The notes beneath the pieces are model-generated. The model did no database searches. It saw nothing but the letters and a program-made list of their open reading frames with translations, and was not told where the DNA came from. Shown here piece after piece: positions 49,985 through 58,891 of a DNA stretch of 64,000 nucleotides. A program made the translations under genes and the position numbers. Source of the DNA: Streptomyces sp. BA2 (GTDB lineage: Bacteria; Actinomycetota; Actinomycetes; Streptomycetales; Streptomycetaceae); contig NZ_WSRO01000002.1 of NCBI RefSeq assembly GCF_009769735.1, positions 4,414,001 through 4,478,000 of the forward strand, in the 5' to 3' direction. Position 1 is the first letter of the stretch; every line of letters begins with the position of its first letter.

Positions 49985-50586
49985 GAGGCAGCCCTCCTCA
50001 ACAGTGCGGCGATCTCGGCGAAACCGTGGCGCTCCGCGTGCGCGAGGGGCGTGACGCCGTCCCGGTCGGCGAGACCGGGCGTCGCGCCCGCCGCGAGCAG
50101 CAGCTCCACGATCTCCTGGTGCGCGCGACCGCCGTCACCGAGGATCACGGCCTCCAGCAGGGCTGTCCAGCCGAGGTCGTTGACGTGGTCGACGTCGGTG
50201 TCGGTGACGCGCAGGACTTCCCGTACGTACGCGACGTGGCCCCGCTCCGACGCGGGGATCACGGAGATCCCGCCGAAGCGGTTGCGGAGCTTCAGGTCGG
50301 GCCCCGCGGGAAGCAGGACGTGCAGCATGGCGACGCTGCCGGTCACGCCGGTTGCCAGCCAGGGGCTGTCGGCGCGGTGGTCCTGGGCGTCGACGTCGGC
50401 GCCCGCGGCCACCAGGACCCGTGCGGCCTCGACGTGGTCGCCGGTGACGGCGAGCAGCAGCGGTGTGCGCAGCTCGGTGTCGCGGGCCTCGACGCGGGCT
50501 CCCGCGTCGAGGGCGGCTCTCACTTCGTCGGCGTTCCCGGCCCGTGCGGCGTCGAGCAGCCGCTGGTCCTCTGCGGTCCTCGCCAT
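49981..50586 (-). CDS. Ankyrin-repeat protein
   Basis: 201 aa from ATG 50586 after GAGGACG. Four to five ankyrin repeats: DQRLLDAARAGNADEVRAAL, RTPLLLAVTGDHVEAARVLV, GWTALLEAVILGDGGRAHQE and GVTPLAHAERHGFAEIAALL. No signal peptide. It shares a coupled transcript with the propeller lipoprotein and follows hbpS by 97 bp. In other bacteria small ankyrin proteins sit beside redox-defence genes, which fits the HbpS/SenSR neighbourhood, but its binding partner is unknown. Confidence 0.92.
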   Translation of the reverse strand: MARTAEDQRLLDAARAGNADEVRAALDAGARVEARDTELRTPLLLAVTGDHVEAARVLVAAGADVDAQDHRADSPWLATGVTGSVAMLHVLLPAGPDLKLRNRFGGISVIPASERGHVAYVREVLRVTDTDVDHVNDLGWTALLEAVILGDGGRAHQEIVELLLAAGATPGLADRDGVTPLAHAERHGFAEIAALLRRAAS

Positions 50587-50683
50587 GGTCGTCCTCCTCG
50601 TCGTCGTACGGACCGTCGTACGGGCCGTCGTACGGACCGGAAACAGCCTCAGCATCGCGGCTTCAGCGCGGCTTCGGCGCGCT

Positions 50684-51241
50684 TCAGCGGCCGAGCGCCG
50701 CGACGCCCGCCTTCGCGAACTTCTCGTCCAGGTCGCCGCTCGGGGCGCCCGCGACACCGATGCCCGCGATGGGCGCGCCCTTGGCGGTCACCGGCGCGCC
50801 GCCCGCGAGGAACAGGGTGCCGGGGATGTCCTTCAGGTTCGGGGCCTGCTCCAGGCGCTTGGTCAGCTCGGAGGTGGGCGCGTTCCAGGAGACGGCGGTG
50901 TACGCCTTCTTCACGGCGGACTCGGGGGACTGCGGTCCCGCGCCGTCACCGCGCAGCTCGACGATGGTGTTGCCGTTGCGGTCGACGACGGCGACGGAGA
51001 CGCGCTGGTTCTCCTTCTCGGCGGCGTCGAGGGTGGCCTGGGCGGCCTTGGTCGCGGCGTCGATGTTCAGGTGCGTCGACTGCGTGAGGTTCTTGCTGCC
51101 CGCGTCGGCGGCGACGGCGGCCTTGGGAGCGGCGGCCGGGGACTCGGCGCTCGCGGAGACGGCACCGAAGGTTCCGGCGCCGAGGACGGCGGCGGTGGCG
51201 GCGATGGTCAGGACACGGGTGCGGCGGGAGAGCTTCTGCAT
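50684..51241 (-). CDS. hbpS: HbpS-like secreted haem-binding sensor protein (GlcG/HbpS family)
   Basis: 185 aa. A signal peptide (TRVLTIAATAAVLGAGTFGA, cleavage near SASA) precedes the GlcG/HbpS domain: SVAVVDRNGNTIVELRGDGA, ESAVKKAYTAVSWNAPTSEL, LPGTLFLAGG-like DIPGTLFLAGGAPV and IAGIGVAGAPSGDLDEKFAK. It is divergent from a histidine kinase/response regulator pair, exactly the HbpS-SenS-SenR layout known in Streptomyces. There extracellular HbpS senses haem and oxidative stress and tunes the kinase SenS. Confidence 0.88.
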   Translation of the reverse strand: MQKLSRRTRVLTIAATAAVLGAGTFGAVSASAESPAAAPKAAVAADAGSKNLTQSTHLNIDAATKAAQATLDAAEKENQRVSVAVVDRNGNTIVELRGDGAGPQSPESAVKKAYTAVSWNAPTSELTKRLEQAPNLKDIPGTLFLAGGAPVTAKGAPIAGIGVAGAPSGDLDEKFAKAGVAALGR

Positions 51242-51394
51242 GGGGTGCTCCTCAGGTGAAGGCGGAGGTGAAGGTGAAGGTGAAGGCAGAGATCCGGTGA
51301 GAGGTTGTTTCCTCTGCGATCAATCCTCCGGCCGCATCCGGGGCCGACCCCTCGACGTACCGGCTGCTACCTGCCCGCGGCTCGGCCGACACGA

Positions 51395-51416
51395 GGGTCA
51401 GCCGATCGGTTGACCC
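51395..51416. promoter_or_regulatory. 22-bp near-palindrome in the hbpS/senS spacer
   Basis: GGGTCAGCCGATCGGTTGACCC is symmetrical except for one G/T pair. It lies between the hbpS start (51241) and the senS start (51487). It is the best symmetrical site in the spacer and a candidate operator for SenR. Confidence 0.5.
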
Positions 51417-51486
51417 CCTGGTGATCCCGACGGGCCACAATGAGGTTGTTTGCGCAGTTCAGCAGCGAGTCGGAAGGAGCGAAGCC

Positions 51487-52686
51487 GTGGAGCAGGCCCA
51501 AGGCGCCACTCAAGACCCCGACTCGCGCTGGCTCGCGGCCGTCATGCACACGGCGTTCTTCCTTCTCCTCAGCTCGTCGCTGACCCGCTTCCTGATGCGG
51601 CACCCCGGCGAACCGCGCACACCGTGGATCATCGCGCTCTCGGTCTCCCTCGCGCTCCTCTACGTGCTCGGCCCCGCCATCGGCGCCCGCCCCACCGCGC
51701 CGCGCCGCCTCACCTGGCTGATCCTCGTCGTGGCCGTCTGGGTCGTGCTCGTCATACTCGCGCCGAGCTTCGCGTGGTGCGCGGTGCCGCTCTTCTACAC
51801 CGGCCTGCGTACGCTGCCGCCGCGCGCCGCCCTGTTCCTGGTGGCCGTCCTGACGGCCTTCGTGGTCGTCGCGCAGTTGCAGCTCGCGGGCAGCTTCGAC
51901 CCGAACCTGCTGCTCGCGCCGCCCGCCTGGGCGGCGGTCGCGACCGCCGTCTTCCTCTACATGCAGCGCCAGGCGGCCCGCCAGCGCACACTCATCGACG
52001 ACCTCATCCGCACCCGCCGCGAACTGGCCGCCACCGAGCGGCGCGAGGGCACACTCGCCGAGCGCCAGCGCATCTCCATGGAGATCCACGACACCCTCGC
52101 CCAGGGCCTGTCCAGCCAGCAGATGCTGCTCCAGGCCGCCGACCGCGTCTGGGACACGGACCCGGCCAAGGCCCGCACCCATGTCCGTACCGCCGAGTCG
52201 ATCACCGAACGCGGCCTGGCCGAGGCCCGCCGCTTCGTGCACGACCTCGCGCCCGCCGACCTCGCCGACGGCGGCGGCCTCGACGAGGCGCTGCGGACGC
52301 TGGCCGCGCGCACCGCGCAGGACGCGGGCCTCACGGTCCGCTTCCACGCCGAGGGCACGCCCGCCCCGCTCCCCGACCGGACGCAGTCCGCGCTCCTGCG
52401 CATCGCCCAGGGCGCCCTGGCCAACGTGACGGAGCACGCCGCCGCGACGACGGCGGCGCTGACCCTCACACACCTGGACGACCAGGTGGTACTCGACATC
52501 GCGGACGACGGCCGCGGCTTCACGCCCACCGAGCAGCCGCCCGCCCCCGACCGGCGGGGCCACGGGCTGCCCGCGATCCGTGCCCGCGCACGGCAGCTCG
52601 GCGGCACACTGACGATCGAGTCGGCACCGGGCGAGGGCACGGTGCTCTCGGTGGCGATCCCCTTGACGCCGGAGGAGACCCGATGA
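51487..52686 (+). CDS. senS: Sensor histidine kinase SenS
   Basis: 399 aa from GTG 51487 after GGAAGGAG. About five TM segments fill residues 15-160 with short loops. The NarL-type dimerisation/phosphoacceptor motif is RISMEIHDTLAQGLSSQQML (His near 200). The HATPase has LLRIAQGALANVTEHAAATT, VVLDIADDGRGFTPTE and GHGLPAIRARARQLGGTLTI. It should phosphorylate the response regulator encoded 16 bp downstream. The divergent hbpS supports the SenS assignment. Confidence 0.9.
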   Translation: MEQAQGATQDPDSRWLAAVMHTAFFLLLSSSLTRFLMRHPGEPRTPWIIALSVSLALLYVLGPAIGARPTAPRRLTWLILVVAVWVVLVILAPSFAWCAVPLFYTGLRTLPPRAALFLVAVLTAFVVVAQLQLAGSFDPNLLLAPPAWAAVATAVFLYMQRQAARQRTLIDDLIRTRRELAATERREGTLAERQRISMEIHDTLAQGLSSQQMLLQAADRVWDTDPAKARTHVRTAESITERGLAEARRFVHDLAPADLADGGGLDEALRTLAARTAQDAGLTVRFHAEGTPAPLPDRTQSALLRIAQGALANVTEHAAATTAALTLTHLDDQVVLDIADDGRGFTPTEQPPAPDRRGHGLPAIRARARQLGGTLTIESAPGEGTVLSVAIPLTPEETR

Positions 52687-52702
52687 CGCCGGAGGAGACC
52701 TC

Positions 52703-53353
52703 ATGACGACCCCTGCGCCTACGCCCCCGGTCCGCCTCCTGGTCTGCGACGACCACATCGTCGTACGGGCCGGACTGCTCGCCCTGCTGGGCAGCGCGCC
52801 GGACATCGAGGTGGTCGGCGAGGCGGGCACGGGCGAGGAGGCGATCGCGCTCGCCGCGAAGCTGACGCCGGACGTGGTCCTGATGGACCTGCAGCTGGGC
52901 GAGGGGATGGACGGCGTAGAAGCAACGCGCCGCATCACGTCGTCCGGCAGTCCCGCGCCGCCCCATGTCCTGGTCCTGACGACGTACGACACGGACGCGG
53001 ACATCACCCGCGCCATCGAGGCGGGGGCCACGGGCTACCTCCTGAAGGCCGAACGCCCCGAGGAGCTCTTCGCCGCGATCCACGCCGCCGCGCAGGGCCG
53101 CACCACGCTCTCCCCGCCGGTCGCGTCCCGCGTGATGGCCCGCATGCGCAAGCCGCTGCCCACCCTCACCGACCGCGAGCTCGACATCCTCGCGCAGCTC
53201 TCCCAGGGCCTCGGCAACCGCGATATCGCCCGCGCGCTGTTCATCAGCGAGGCCACGGTGAAAACGCATCTGGGCCGGATCTACGACAAGCTCGGGGTGG
53301 ATACGAGGGCGGGCGCGGTGGCGGTGGCGAAGGAGCAGCGGCTGCTGCCGTGA
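52703..53353 (+). CDS. senR: NarL/FixJ response regulator SenR
   Basis: 216 aa, ATG 52703 after GGAGGAG. Receiver domain: VRLLVCDDHIVVRAGLLALL (acidic pair), PDVVLMDLQLGEGMDGVEAT (phospho-Asp), VLVLTTYDTDADITRAIEAG and LLKAERPEELFAAIHAAAQG. LuxR-type HTH: LTDRELDILAQLSQGLGNRD, then IARALFISEATVKTHLGRIY. Partner of SenS. The next gene's GTG overlaps its stop. Confidence 0.92.
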   Translation: MTTPAPTPPVRLLVCDDHIVVRAGLLALLGSAPDIEVVGEAGTGEEAIALAAKLTPDVVLMDLQLGEGMDGVEATRRITSSGSPAPPHVLVLTTYDTDADITRAIEAGATGYLLKAERPEELFAAIHAAAQGRTTLSPPVASRVMARMRKPLPTLTDRELDILAQLSQGLGNRDIARALFISEATVKTHLGRIYDKLGVDTRAGAVAVAKEQRLLP

Positions 53354-53907
53354 GCGGCGCCGTCCTGCCCCGCCGGGGCCATGCCCGGGGCCATGACACC
53401 ATCGACCACGTGCTCGACATCGGCTACGCCCTCTCCCACCGCTTTCCCGACCCTCCTCAGTTCGACTACCGCAACGCGGACGTTCACGCGCTGCGGCACG
53501 ACCTGTTCTGCGGGGACGTGTATCTCGCGGACACGAAGGCGGACCGGGAGCTGTCCACAGCCTGGGGATGGGTTCCCGTCCTGGACTTCGCGTGGGCGCT
53601 GTGCGACATCGTCGAGCAGGTGGACCAGGATCCGCGAGGCAGCCGGGCCTCCCGCCCTCAGCACGCGGAGCTCGACTTCACGGAATCGACGGACCGCATG
53701 CTGTTCACGCGGCGCTTCGGCTGGGTGGATATCGAGGCGGACTGGATGCGGGCGGAGGACCCTCCTCTCACGTTCTCCCACTCCGAGCTGCGACGCGAGG
53801 CGCGGGACTTTCTCCAGGACCTCTTGGCGGACCTGATCGACCTCCATGAGTCCCTGGGGGACAACCCGACGATCTGGTCGCTCCAGTCCCGCTTTCCCCG
53901 GGCGTAG
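53350..53907 (+). CDS. Hypothetical protein coupled to senR
   Basis: 185 aa from a GTG at 53350 overlapping the senR stop. PQFDYRNADVHALRHDLFCG, GWVPVLDFAWALCDIVEQVD, DFTESTDRMLFTRRFGWVDI and FLQDLLADLIDLHESLGDNP look like a compact cytoplasmic protein; DUF7878-type proteins of Streptomyces share such strings, as far as I recall. No catalytic motif is obvious. Overlap with senR suggests co-expression. Confidence 0.72.
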   Translation: MSGAVLPRRGHARGHDTIDHVLDIGYALSHRFPDPPQFDYRNADVHALRHDLFCGDVYLADTKADRELSTAWGWVPVLDFAWALCDIVEQVDQDPRGSRASRPQHAELDFTESTDRMLFTRRFGWVDIEADWMRAEDPPLTFSHSELRREARDFLQDLLADLIDLHESLGDNPTIWSLQSRFPRA

Positions 53908-53952
53908 GCGCCCAACGGAACCCCCCGCGGCCTCCTCGCGCCGAACGGGCCT

Positions 53953-54036
53953 CACCCACCCACCCGCCCGATCACCCCGCATCCCCCTCTGCACGAACAA
54001 ACCTTTCCCGCCCACCCGCCCGATTGCCCCGCAGCG
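53953..54036. repeat. Dispersed intergenic repeat, variant copies C1 and C2
   Basis: CACCCACCCACCCGCCCGAT (from 53953) and CCCGCCCACCCGCCCGATTG (from 54007) are variants of the repeat seen at 2961-2990 and 31411-31440. They lie in the 317-bp spacer before the convergent pentapeptide gene. The rest of that spacer (54040-54224) shows no gene. Confidence 0.6.
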
Positions 54037-54224
54037 ACCAGCGAAAAGCCGCAGTCGGGAGCGCACGGGAGGGGACGTGCCGGTATGTCTGCCCGGAGCA
54101 CGGCTCCCGAAGTCTCCGGAGCCGAAGCAACCCAGCGGCCACCGGACGATAGCGAGGACGGACATACCGGCGCGGCCCCGCACCCACAGACGAGGCGGCC
54201 CCGAGCCCCCGCCCAAGCCGGACG

Positions 54225-54905
54225 CTAGTCCACCCGTACCCCCGCCTGCGCAGCGAACGCCGGTGCCAAGTCCATCAGCTGTGCCGTACTGATCACCGCC
54301 CCCGCCAAGCAGTCAAGACCCCGCAGAATGTCCACCTCGGCAGCCGACCGCAGGTCGACGTCCTTCAATCGGGCCCCGCTGAAATCCGCCCCCTTCAGCA
54401 CGCAGCCCACGAACTCCACCCGCTCCAGCGCCGCCTGCCCGAAGTCCGGCTCCACCAGCACGCAGCCCTCGAAGACGACGTCCTTCAACCGCGCCTTCCG
54501 CAGGTTCAGATAGTCGATCTTCCCGCCCCGCACGACCACCCGCTCCAGCACACTCCCATGCAGCTGAACACCCCCGAGCCGCGCGTCCACCACCTCCACG
54601 TCCCGCAGCGAAGCCTCCGCCAGCTCGGTGCCGACGCCCCGCAGCTCCGTCAGCACGGAGTCCACGAAGCGCGCCCTGCTCAGCCGTGTCTCCGTCACCC
54701 CGCAGCCCGTCACCGCACAGTCCAGGAACAGCGCTCCCCCGCCGTCCTGCCCCGCGAGGTCGAGGCCCCTGAACTCCACCCCGTCATAGTCCCCGTCGGG
54801 CTCCAACTCGCCCTCGCCGAACGCCCGCAGCCCAGGCAGCCGCACCTCCGGCCGCCGAGCCTTCTTCACCCCTGCCGCATCCCTCTGCCGATCCCTCTGT
54901 CCCAT
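54225..54905 (-). CDS. Pentapeptide-repeat protein
   Basis: 226 aa from an ATG at 54905. A run of about 20 A(D/N)LXX-type pentapeptides forms the right-handed beta-helix: GVEFRGLDLAGQDGGGALFL, ETRLSRARFVDSVLTELRG, LERVVVRGGKIDYLNLRKAR and LKDVVFEGCVLVEPDFGQAA. The last ~40 residues (LDCLAGAVISTAQLMDLAPA) cap the helix, as often in this family. Some relatives mimic DNA and protect gyrase; I have no evidence for that here. Confidence 0.9.
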   Translation of the reverse strand: MGQRDRQRDAAGVKKARRPEVRLPGLRAFGEGELEPDGDYDGVEFRGLDLAGQDGGGALFLDCAVTGCGVTETRLSRARFVDSVLTELRGVGTELAEASLRDVEVVDARLGGVQLHGSVLERVVVRGGKIDYLNLRKARLKDVVFEGCVLVEPDFGQAALERVEFVGCVLKGADFSGARLKDVDLRSAAEVDILRGLDCLAGAVISTAQLMDLAPAFAAQAGVRVD

Positions 54906-55044
54906 ACGCCCATCGTGCACCCACCCACTGACAACGCCGCCGCACCCCGATGTCACATCCCGGGCACCCCCATCCGTCGTACCGAGTAGACGCACCAAGC
55001 AGACGCACCGAGCAGACGCACCGACCACGACAGGAGCCCACCCC

Positions 55045-56268
55045 GTGACCACCACCCCCCGCAAGAACCCCAACCCCAACCCCAACCCCAACCCCAACCC
55101 CAACCCCCTCACCATCATCGGCGGCGGCTTCGCCGGCCTGACCGCTGCCATCAGCGCCGCGGAAGCCGGCGCCCGGGTGACCGTCCACGAGGCCCACCAC
55201 ACCCTCGGCGGCCGAGCCCGCACCGCCGAAGGCGCGTACCGCACGAACGAAGGCCCGCACGCCCTCTACAACGGCGGCCCCCACTGGACCTGGCTCAAGC
55301 AGCGCGACCTCATCGGCCCCCTCGCCCCCATCCCGCCCCTCGAAGGCACCCGGCTCCGCCTCCACCACCAGGGCAGGCTCCGCCGCACCCCACCCCTCGC
55401 GATGCTGAGGCTCCTGCGCCGCAAGCCCGAACAGGCGCCCGTGGACACGGACTTCATGACCTGGGCCACCGGCGAGGTCGGCGAGGAAGGCGCACGCGCC
55501 GCCGCGCACTACATCGCCGTGGCGACGTTCCACCACGACCCCGGCTCCCTCTCCGCCAGGTTCGTCCAGGAGCGCCTGCGCCGCGCCACGAAGCTGCCCC
55601 CGGAGGCGCACTACCCGTGCGGCGGCTGGGGCTCGGTCATCGACCGCATGGCGACCCTCGCCTGGAACCTCGGCGTACGCGTGGAGACGCTGTCCCGCGT
55701 CGACTCCCTCGCCTCGCTCCCCGCCGCAGGCCCGGTCGTCGTCGCCACCTCCCTCCCCGCGGCCCGCGCACTCCTCCAGGACGACAGCCTCCGTTGGGAC
55801 AGCGGCCGCACCACCCTCGTCGACGTGGCCCTGAGCTCCCGCAAGGGCGACCCCTTCGCGATCTCCGACCTGGACAGGACCGGCTGGATCGAGCGGTTCA
55901 CCACCCAGGACCGCAGCCTCGCCCCCGCGGGGCAGGAGCTCATCCAGGGTCAGATCCCGCTCTCCCCCGAGGAGTCCAAGGCGGACGGCGTGGCCCGCGC
56001 CGACCACCTGCTCGACCTCGGCTTCCCCGGCTGGCGCGACCGCCTGGTCTGGCGCCGCGACGCCGTGTCCAACGGCCGCACCGGCGCGGTGGACCTGCCG
56101 GGCACCACCTGGCGCGACCGCCCGGCGATCGACCGCGGCAACGGCGTCTACCTGGCCGGCGACCAGGTCGCGGCCCCCGGTCTGCTCTCCGAGGTGTCCT
56201 TCAACAGCGCCCTCGAAGCGGTGACGCTCGCCCTGACCCACACAAGGCTTGACCTCAAGTCAGCTTGA
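55045..56268 (+). CDS. NAD(P)/FAD-dependent oxidoreductase, phytoene desaturase-like
   Basis: 407 aa, GTG start at 55045. After seven Asn-Pro dipeptides the FAD motif reads PLTIIGGGFAGLTAAISAAE and AHHTLGGRARTA. Later NGVYLAGDQVAAPGLLSEVS is the C-terminal FAD-binding end of the amine-oxidase/phytoene-desaturase group. The Asn-Pro run is encoded by AACCCC repeated seven times, so its length can vary in steps of two residues without frameshift. Substrate unknown; it precedes a zinc-type dehydrogenase gene. Confidence 0.87.
   Translation: MTTTPRKNPNPNPNPNPNPNPLTIIGGGFAGLTAAISAAEAGARVTVHEAHHTLGGRARTAEGAYRTNEGPHALYNGGPHWTWLKQRDLIGPLAPIPPLEGTRLRLHHQGRLRRTPPLAMLRLLRRKPEQAPVDTDFMTWATGEVGEEGARAAAHYIAVATFHHDPGSLSARFVQERLRRATKLPPEAHYPCGGWGSVIDRMATLAWNLGVRVETLSRVDSLASLPAAGPVVVATSLPAARALLQDDSLRWDSGRTTLVDVALSSRKGDPFAISDLDRTGWIERFTTQDRSLAPAGQELIQGQIPLSPEESKADGVARADHLLDLGFPGWRDRLVWRRDAVSNGRTGAVDLPGTTWRDRPAIDRGNGVYLAGDQVAAPGLLSEVSFNSALEAVTLALTHTRLDLKSA
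55066..55107. repeat. Seven tandem copies of AACCCC inside a coding region
   Basis: The hexamer repeat runs for 42 bp and encodes (Asn-Pro)7 immediately before the FAD-binding strand. Hexamer slippage would keep the frame. Confidence 0.95.
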
Positions 56269-56349
56269 GGTACGAGGGTGGCGTCAACGCACGAAGCCCA
56301 AATCCCAAAGCCCATATCCCAAACCCGAAGCCCAAGGAGACAACCAGCC

Positions 56350-57372
56350 ATGCACGCCATCCGCCTGCACACCTTCGGCCCGGCCGAGCACCTCACGTAC
56401 GAGGAGACCCCGGACCCCGCACCGGCCCCCGGCCAGGTCCGCATCGCGGTGACCGCGGCGGGCGTGCATCTCCTGGACACCGCGATCCGCGCGGGAGTCA
56501 AGGGCCCGCTCCCCGAACTCCCCGAGCTGCCCACGATCCCGGGCCGCGAGGTGGCCGGCACGGTCGACGCCCTCGGCGAAGGAGTCGACGGAAGCTGGCT
56601 CGGCAAGCGCGTGGTCGCCCACATCGGCTTCGCCCCCGGAGGCTACGCCGAGCTCGTCGTCACGGAGGCCTCCCGTCTGCACGAGATTCCCGGAAGCCTG
56701 GACGACGCGGAGGCCGTGGCCCTGATCGGCACGGGCCGTACGACGATGGGAATCCTGCAGTTCACCGAGCTGACCCCCGACTCCGTGGCCGTCGTCCCCG
56801 CGGCGGCCGGCGGCATCGGCACGCTCCTGGTCCAGTACGCCAAGCACGCGGGCGCCACGGTGATCGGCCTGGCCGGCGGCCCGGAGAAGACGGCCCGGGT
56901 CGCGGCGAACGGCGCGGACCTCGCCGTCGACTACAAGAACCCGGAATGGCCGGACGAGGTCCGCGCGTACCTGGCGAAGCTCGGCGGCAGCGGCGTGCCG
57001 GGCGCCACCGTGGTCTTCGACGGAGTGGGCGGCGAGGCGGGCCTGGCCGCCGTGGACCTCCTCGCCCCCGGCGGCGCGCACGTCGTCTTCGGCTGGTCGG
57101 GCGAGGGCCTGCGCGACGGCGCGCCCCTCACCTTCACCGACGAGCAGCTCGCGGCCCGCGGCATCACCCAACTCAACGTCCTGGGCCCGGAGATGATGCG
57201 CAGGGCGAGCAGCGACAACCCGATCCGCACCCTGGAGCTCGCGGCGCTCGCCGAAGCGGAGAAGGGCCACTTCACCCCGGCGGTCCAGCGCTACCCTCTG
57301 GCGGAGGCGGCAGCGGCCCACGCGGACCTGGAGAACCGCCGCACCACGGGCAAGGTGGTACTGATCCCCTGA
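56350..57372 (+). CDS. Zinc-binding dehydrogenase superfamily, quinone oxidoreductase-like
   Basis: 340 aa, ATG 56350 after AAGGAG. MHAIRLHTFGPAEHLTYEET, GREVAGTVDALGEGVDGSWL and GFAPGGYAELVVTEASRLHE form the GroES-like part. PAAAGGIGTLLVQYAKHAGA is the NADPH Rossmann loop, and VVFDGVGGEAGLAAVDLLAP follows. Catalytic zinc ligands are not evident, so it belongs with the zinc-free QOR/enoyl reductase group. It reads in the same direction as the upstream flavoprotein gene, 81 bp away. Confidence 0.92.
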   Translation: MHAIRLHTFGPAEHLTYEETPDPAPAPGQVRIAVTAAGVHLLDTAIRAGVKGPLPELPELPTIPGREVAGTVDALGEGVDGSWLGKRVVAHIGFAPGGYAELVVTEASRLHEIPGSLDDAEAVALIGTGRTTMGILQFTELTPDSVAVVPAAAGGIGTLLVQYAKHAGATVIGLAGGPEKTARVAANGADLAVDYKNPEWPDEVRAYLAKLGGSGVPGATVVFDGVGGEAGLAAVDLLAPGGAHVVFGWSGEGLRDGAPLTFTDEQLAARGITQLNVLGPEMMRRASSDNPIRTLELAALAEAEKGHFTPAVQRYPLAEAAAAHADLENRRTTGKVVLIP

Positions 57373-57407
57373 TGCTCAGGGATACTCAGGCCCCGACCAG
57401 CTGATTC

Positions 57408-57884
57408 TCAGGCACCCCCCAGCCCGGCCAACGCCCCATCCGTCAGCCGATACACGGTCCACTCGTCCTGCGGCAGCGCGCCGAGCGACTTGTAGAAGTT
57501 GATCGACGGCTCGTTCCAGTCGAGCACGGACCACTCAAGGCGCTCGTAACCCCGCTCCACACAGATCCGCGCGAGCTCGGTCAGCAGTGCCTTGCCGTGC
57601 CCGCCGCCGCGCGCCTCGGGCCGTACGTACAGGTCCTCCAGGTAGATCCCGTGCACACCGCGCCACGTGGAGAAGTTCAGGAACCACAGGGAGAACCCGA
57701 CGGTCTCCCCCGTCGCGTCGTCCTCGGCGATGTGCGCGAACGCGGCGGGCCGCTCGCCGAAGAGCGCTTCGCGCAGCTGCTCCTCGGTGGCCCTGGCCTC
57801 GTCGAGAGCCTTCTCGTACTCGGCGAGGTCGCGGACCATGGCGTGGATGACGGGGACGTCGGCAGGCGTGGCGTGACGAATCAT
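57408..57884 (-). CDS. GNAT acetyltransferase, diamine acetyltransferase-like
   Basis: 158 aa. IRHATPADVPVIHAMVRDLA, EYEKALDEARATEEQLREAL, GFSLWFLNFSTWRGVHGIYL and EDLYVRPEARGGGHGKALLT followed by WNEPSINFYKSLGALPQDEW closely follow the spermidine/spermine acetyltransferase (SSAT-like) pattern; W and Y near the end match its active site. It may acetylate polyamines or similar amines. It is convergent with the dehydrogenase gene. Confidence 0.9.
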   Translation of the reverse strand: MIRHATPADVPVIHAMVRDLAEYEKALDEARATEEQLREALFGERPAAFAHIAEDDATGETVGFSLWFLNFSTWRGVHGIYLEDLYVRPEARGGGHGKALLTELARICVERGYERLEWSVLDWNEPSINFYKSLGALPQDEWTVYRLTDGALAGLGGA

Positions 57885-57927
57885 GGCCGCAGGCTAACCA
57901 GACCGCCCACCGGGACCAACCTGCGTC

Positions 57928-58815
57928 TCACCACCCGAGCAGCCGCCGCGCGACCTCCAGGTCCTCCCCGTCAGGCTCCCGCTCGTCCTCGATCTCCCAC
58001 AGCGCGTTCTGCAGCACCCGGGCCAACGTCCAGGCGCGCGCCCGCTCCCTGTCCAACCCCAGCACCTCGCTCATCGCGTCGAACCGCCACAGCACGTCGT
58101 CCGGGTCGAAGCGGTTGTTGAGCGCGGGCCAGAGGTCGAACCCGGGGTCCCCGGCCAGCGGCTTCGGGTCGATGGCGAGCCACGGCTCGCGCTCGGCCGC
58201 AAGGACGTTCTCGAAGTGCAGGTCCCAGTGCAGCAGCCGGTCACCGGGCTCCCCCACGACCTCGCGCAGCGCGCCCCCGCACCGCTCCACGATCGAACGC
58301 TGGACGGGGTCGGGGATCTCCTTCAGGGCCTCGGGCAGGTCATCGAGCATCTCCCCCGCGATGTCCGCGAGCCGCCGCATCCCCTCGGGCGCGGGCACCG
58401 AGGTGAGCCGGGCGAGCAGCTCGGCGATGACGATCACCGCCTTGTGTGTGTCCTCCATCGTCGACAACATCCGCCCGGAGTCGAGGCGTTCGAGCAGCAT
58501 CGTGCCCGTGCGGTCGTCGTGGTCGAGCAGCCGCACCGCCCCGTCGCCGTCCCACACCCGGAGCCCGACCGGCTCTCCCTCGGTCTCCTCGTCGAGGAGC
58601 TGGAACTTGACCGCGGCAGGGGTGCCGTCCCGCCGCACCACGGGCAGCACGAGCGCGGCCATGCCGTGCATCGATGGCCCGTCGACCCTCAGGTCCCACC
58701 GCTCGACGAACTCCGCCACGCGCGCGGGCAGCGCCGCGATGAAGGCACGCCCTGGCTCCCCCGCGTACTCGTACTGCGACTCGATCAGCTCGTCCGGAAT
58801 GCGAATGTCGATCAC
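57928..58815 (-). CDS. Aminoglycoside phosphotransferase-like kinase, APH(6)/StrA-type
   Basis: 295 aa from a GTG at 58815; ATG 58851 or GTG 58869 would extend it. MLLERLDSGRMLSTMEDTHK, RLLHWDLHFENVLAAEREPW (catalytic Asp) and LAIDPKPLAGDPGFDLWPAL (metal Asp) match the streptomycin 6-kinase/hydroxyurea-phosphotransferase family. Real streptomycin resistance cannot be inferred; many Streptomyces carry such kinases with unknown substrates. Confidence 0.85.
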   Translation of the reverse strand: MIDIRIPDELIESQYEYAGEPGRAFIAALPARVAEFVERWDLRVDGPSMHGMAALVLPVVRRDGTPAAVKFQLLDEETEGEPVGLRVWDGDGAVRLLDHDDRTGTMLLERLDSGRMLSTMEDTHKAVIVIAELLARLTSVPAPEGMRRLADIAGEMLDDLPEALKEIPDPVQRSIVERCGGALREVVGEPGDRLLHWDLHFENVLAAEREPWLAIDPKPLAGDPGFDLWPALNNRFDPDDVLWRFDAMSEVLGLDRERARAWTLARVLQNALWEIEDEREPDGEDLEVARRLLGW

Positions 58816-58891
58816 GTCCGCGACGCTACCCGCGTGGGTGATTCGCCGCATGGGGATTTTTCGGGCCACCGCCGTGTACGACCACCGCCAT

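Noticed and set aside
48401..51259. A 952-codon open frame on the plus strand
   Set aside because: It runs antisense through four real minus-strand genes and is kept open only by high-GC third-codon bias; its product is low-complexity and has no domain.
57928..58815. Calling the APH-like kinase a streptomycin-resistance gene
   Set aside because: Only kinase motifs are visible; no streptomycin pathway gene is nearby and the family has many unknown substrates.
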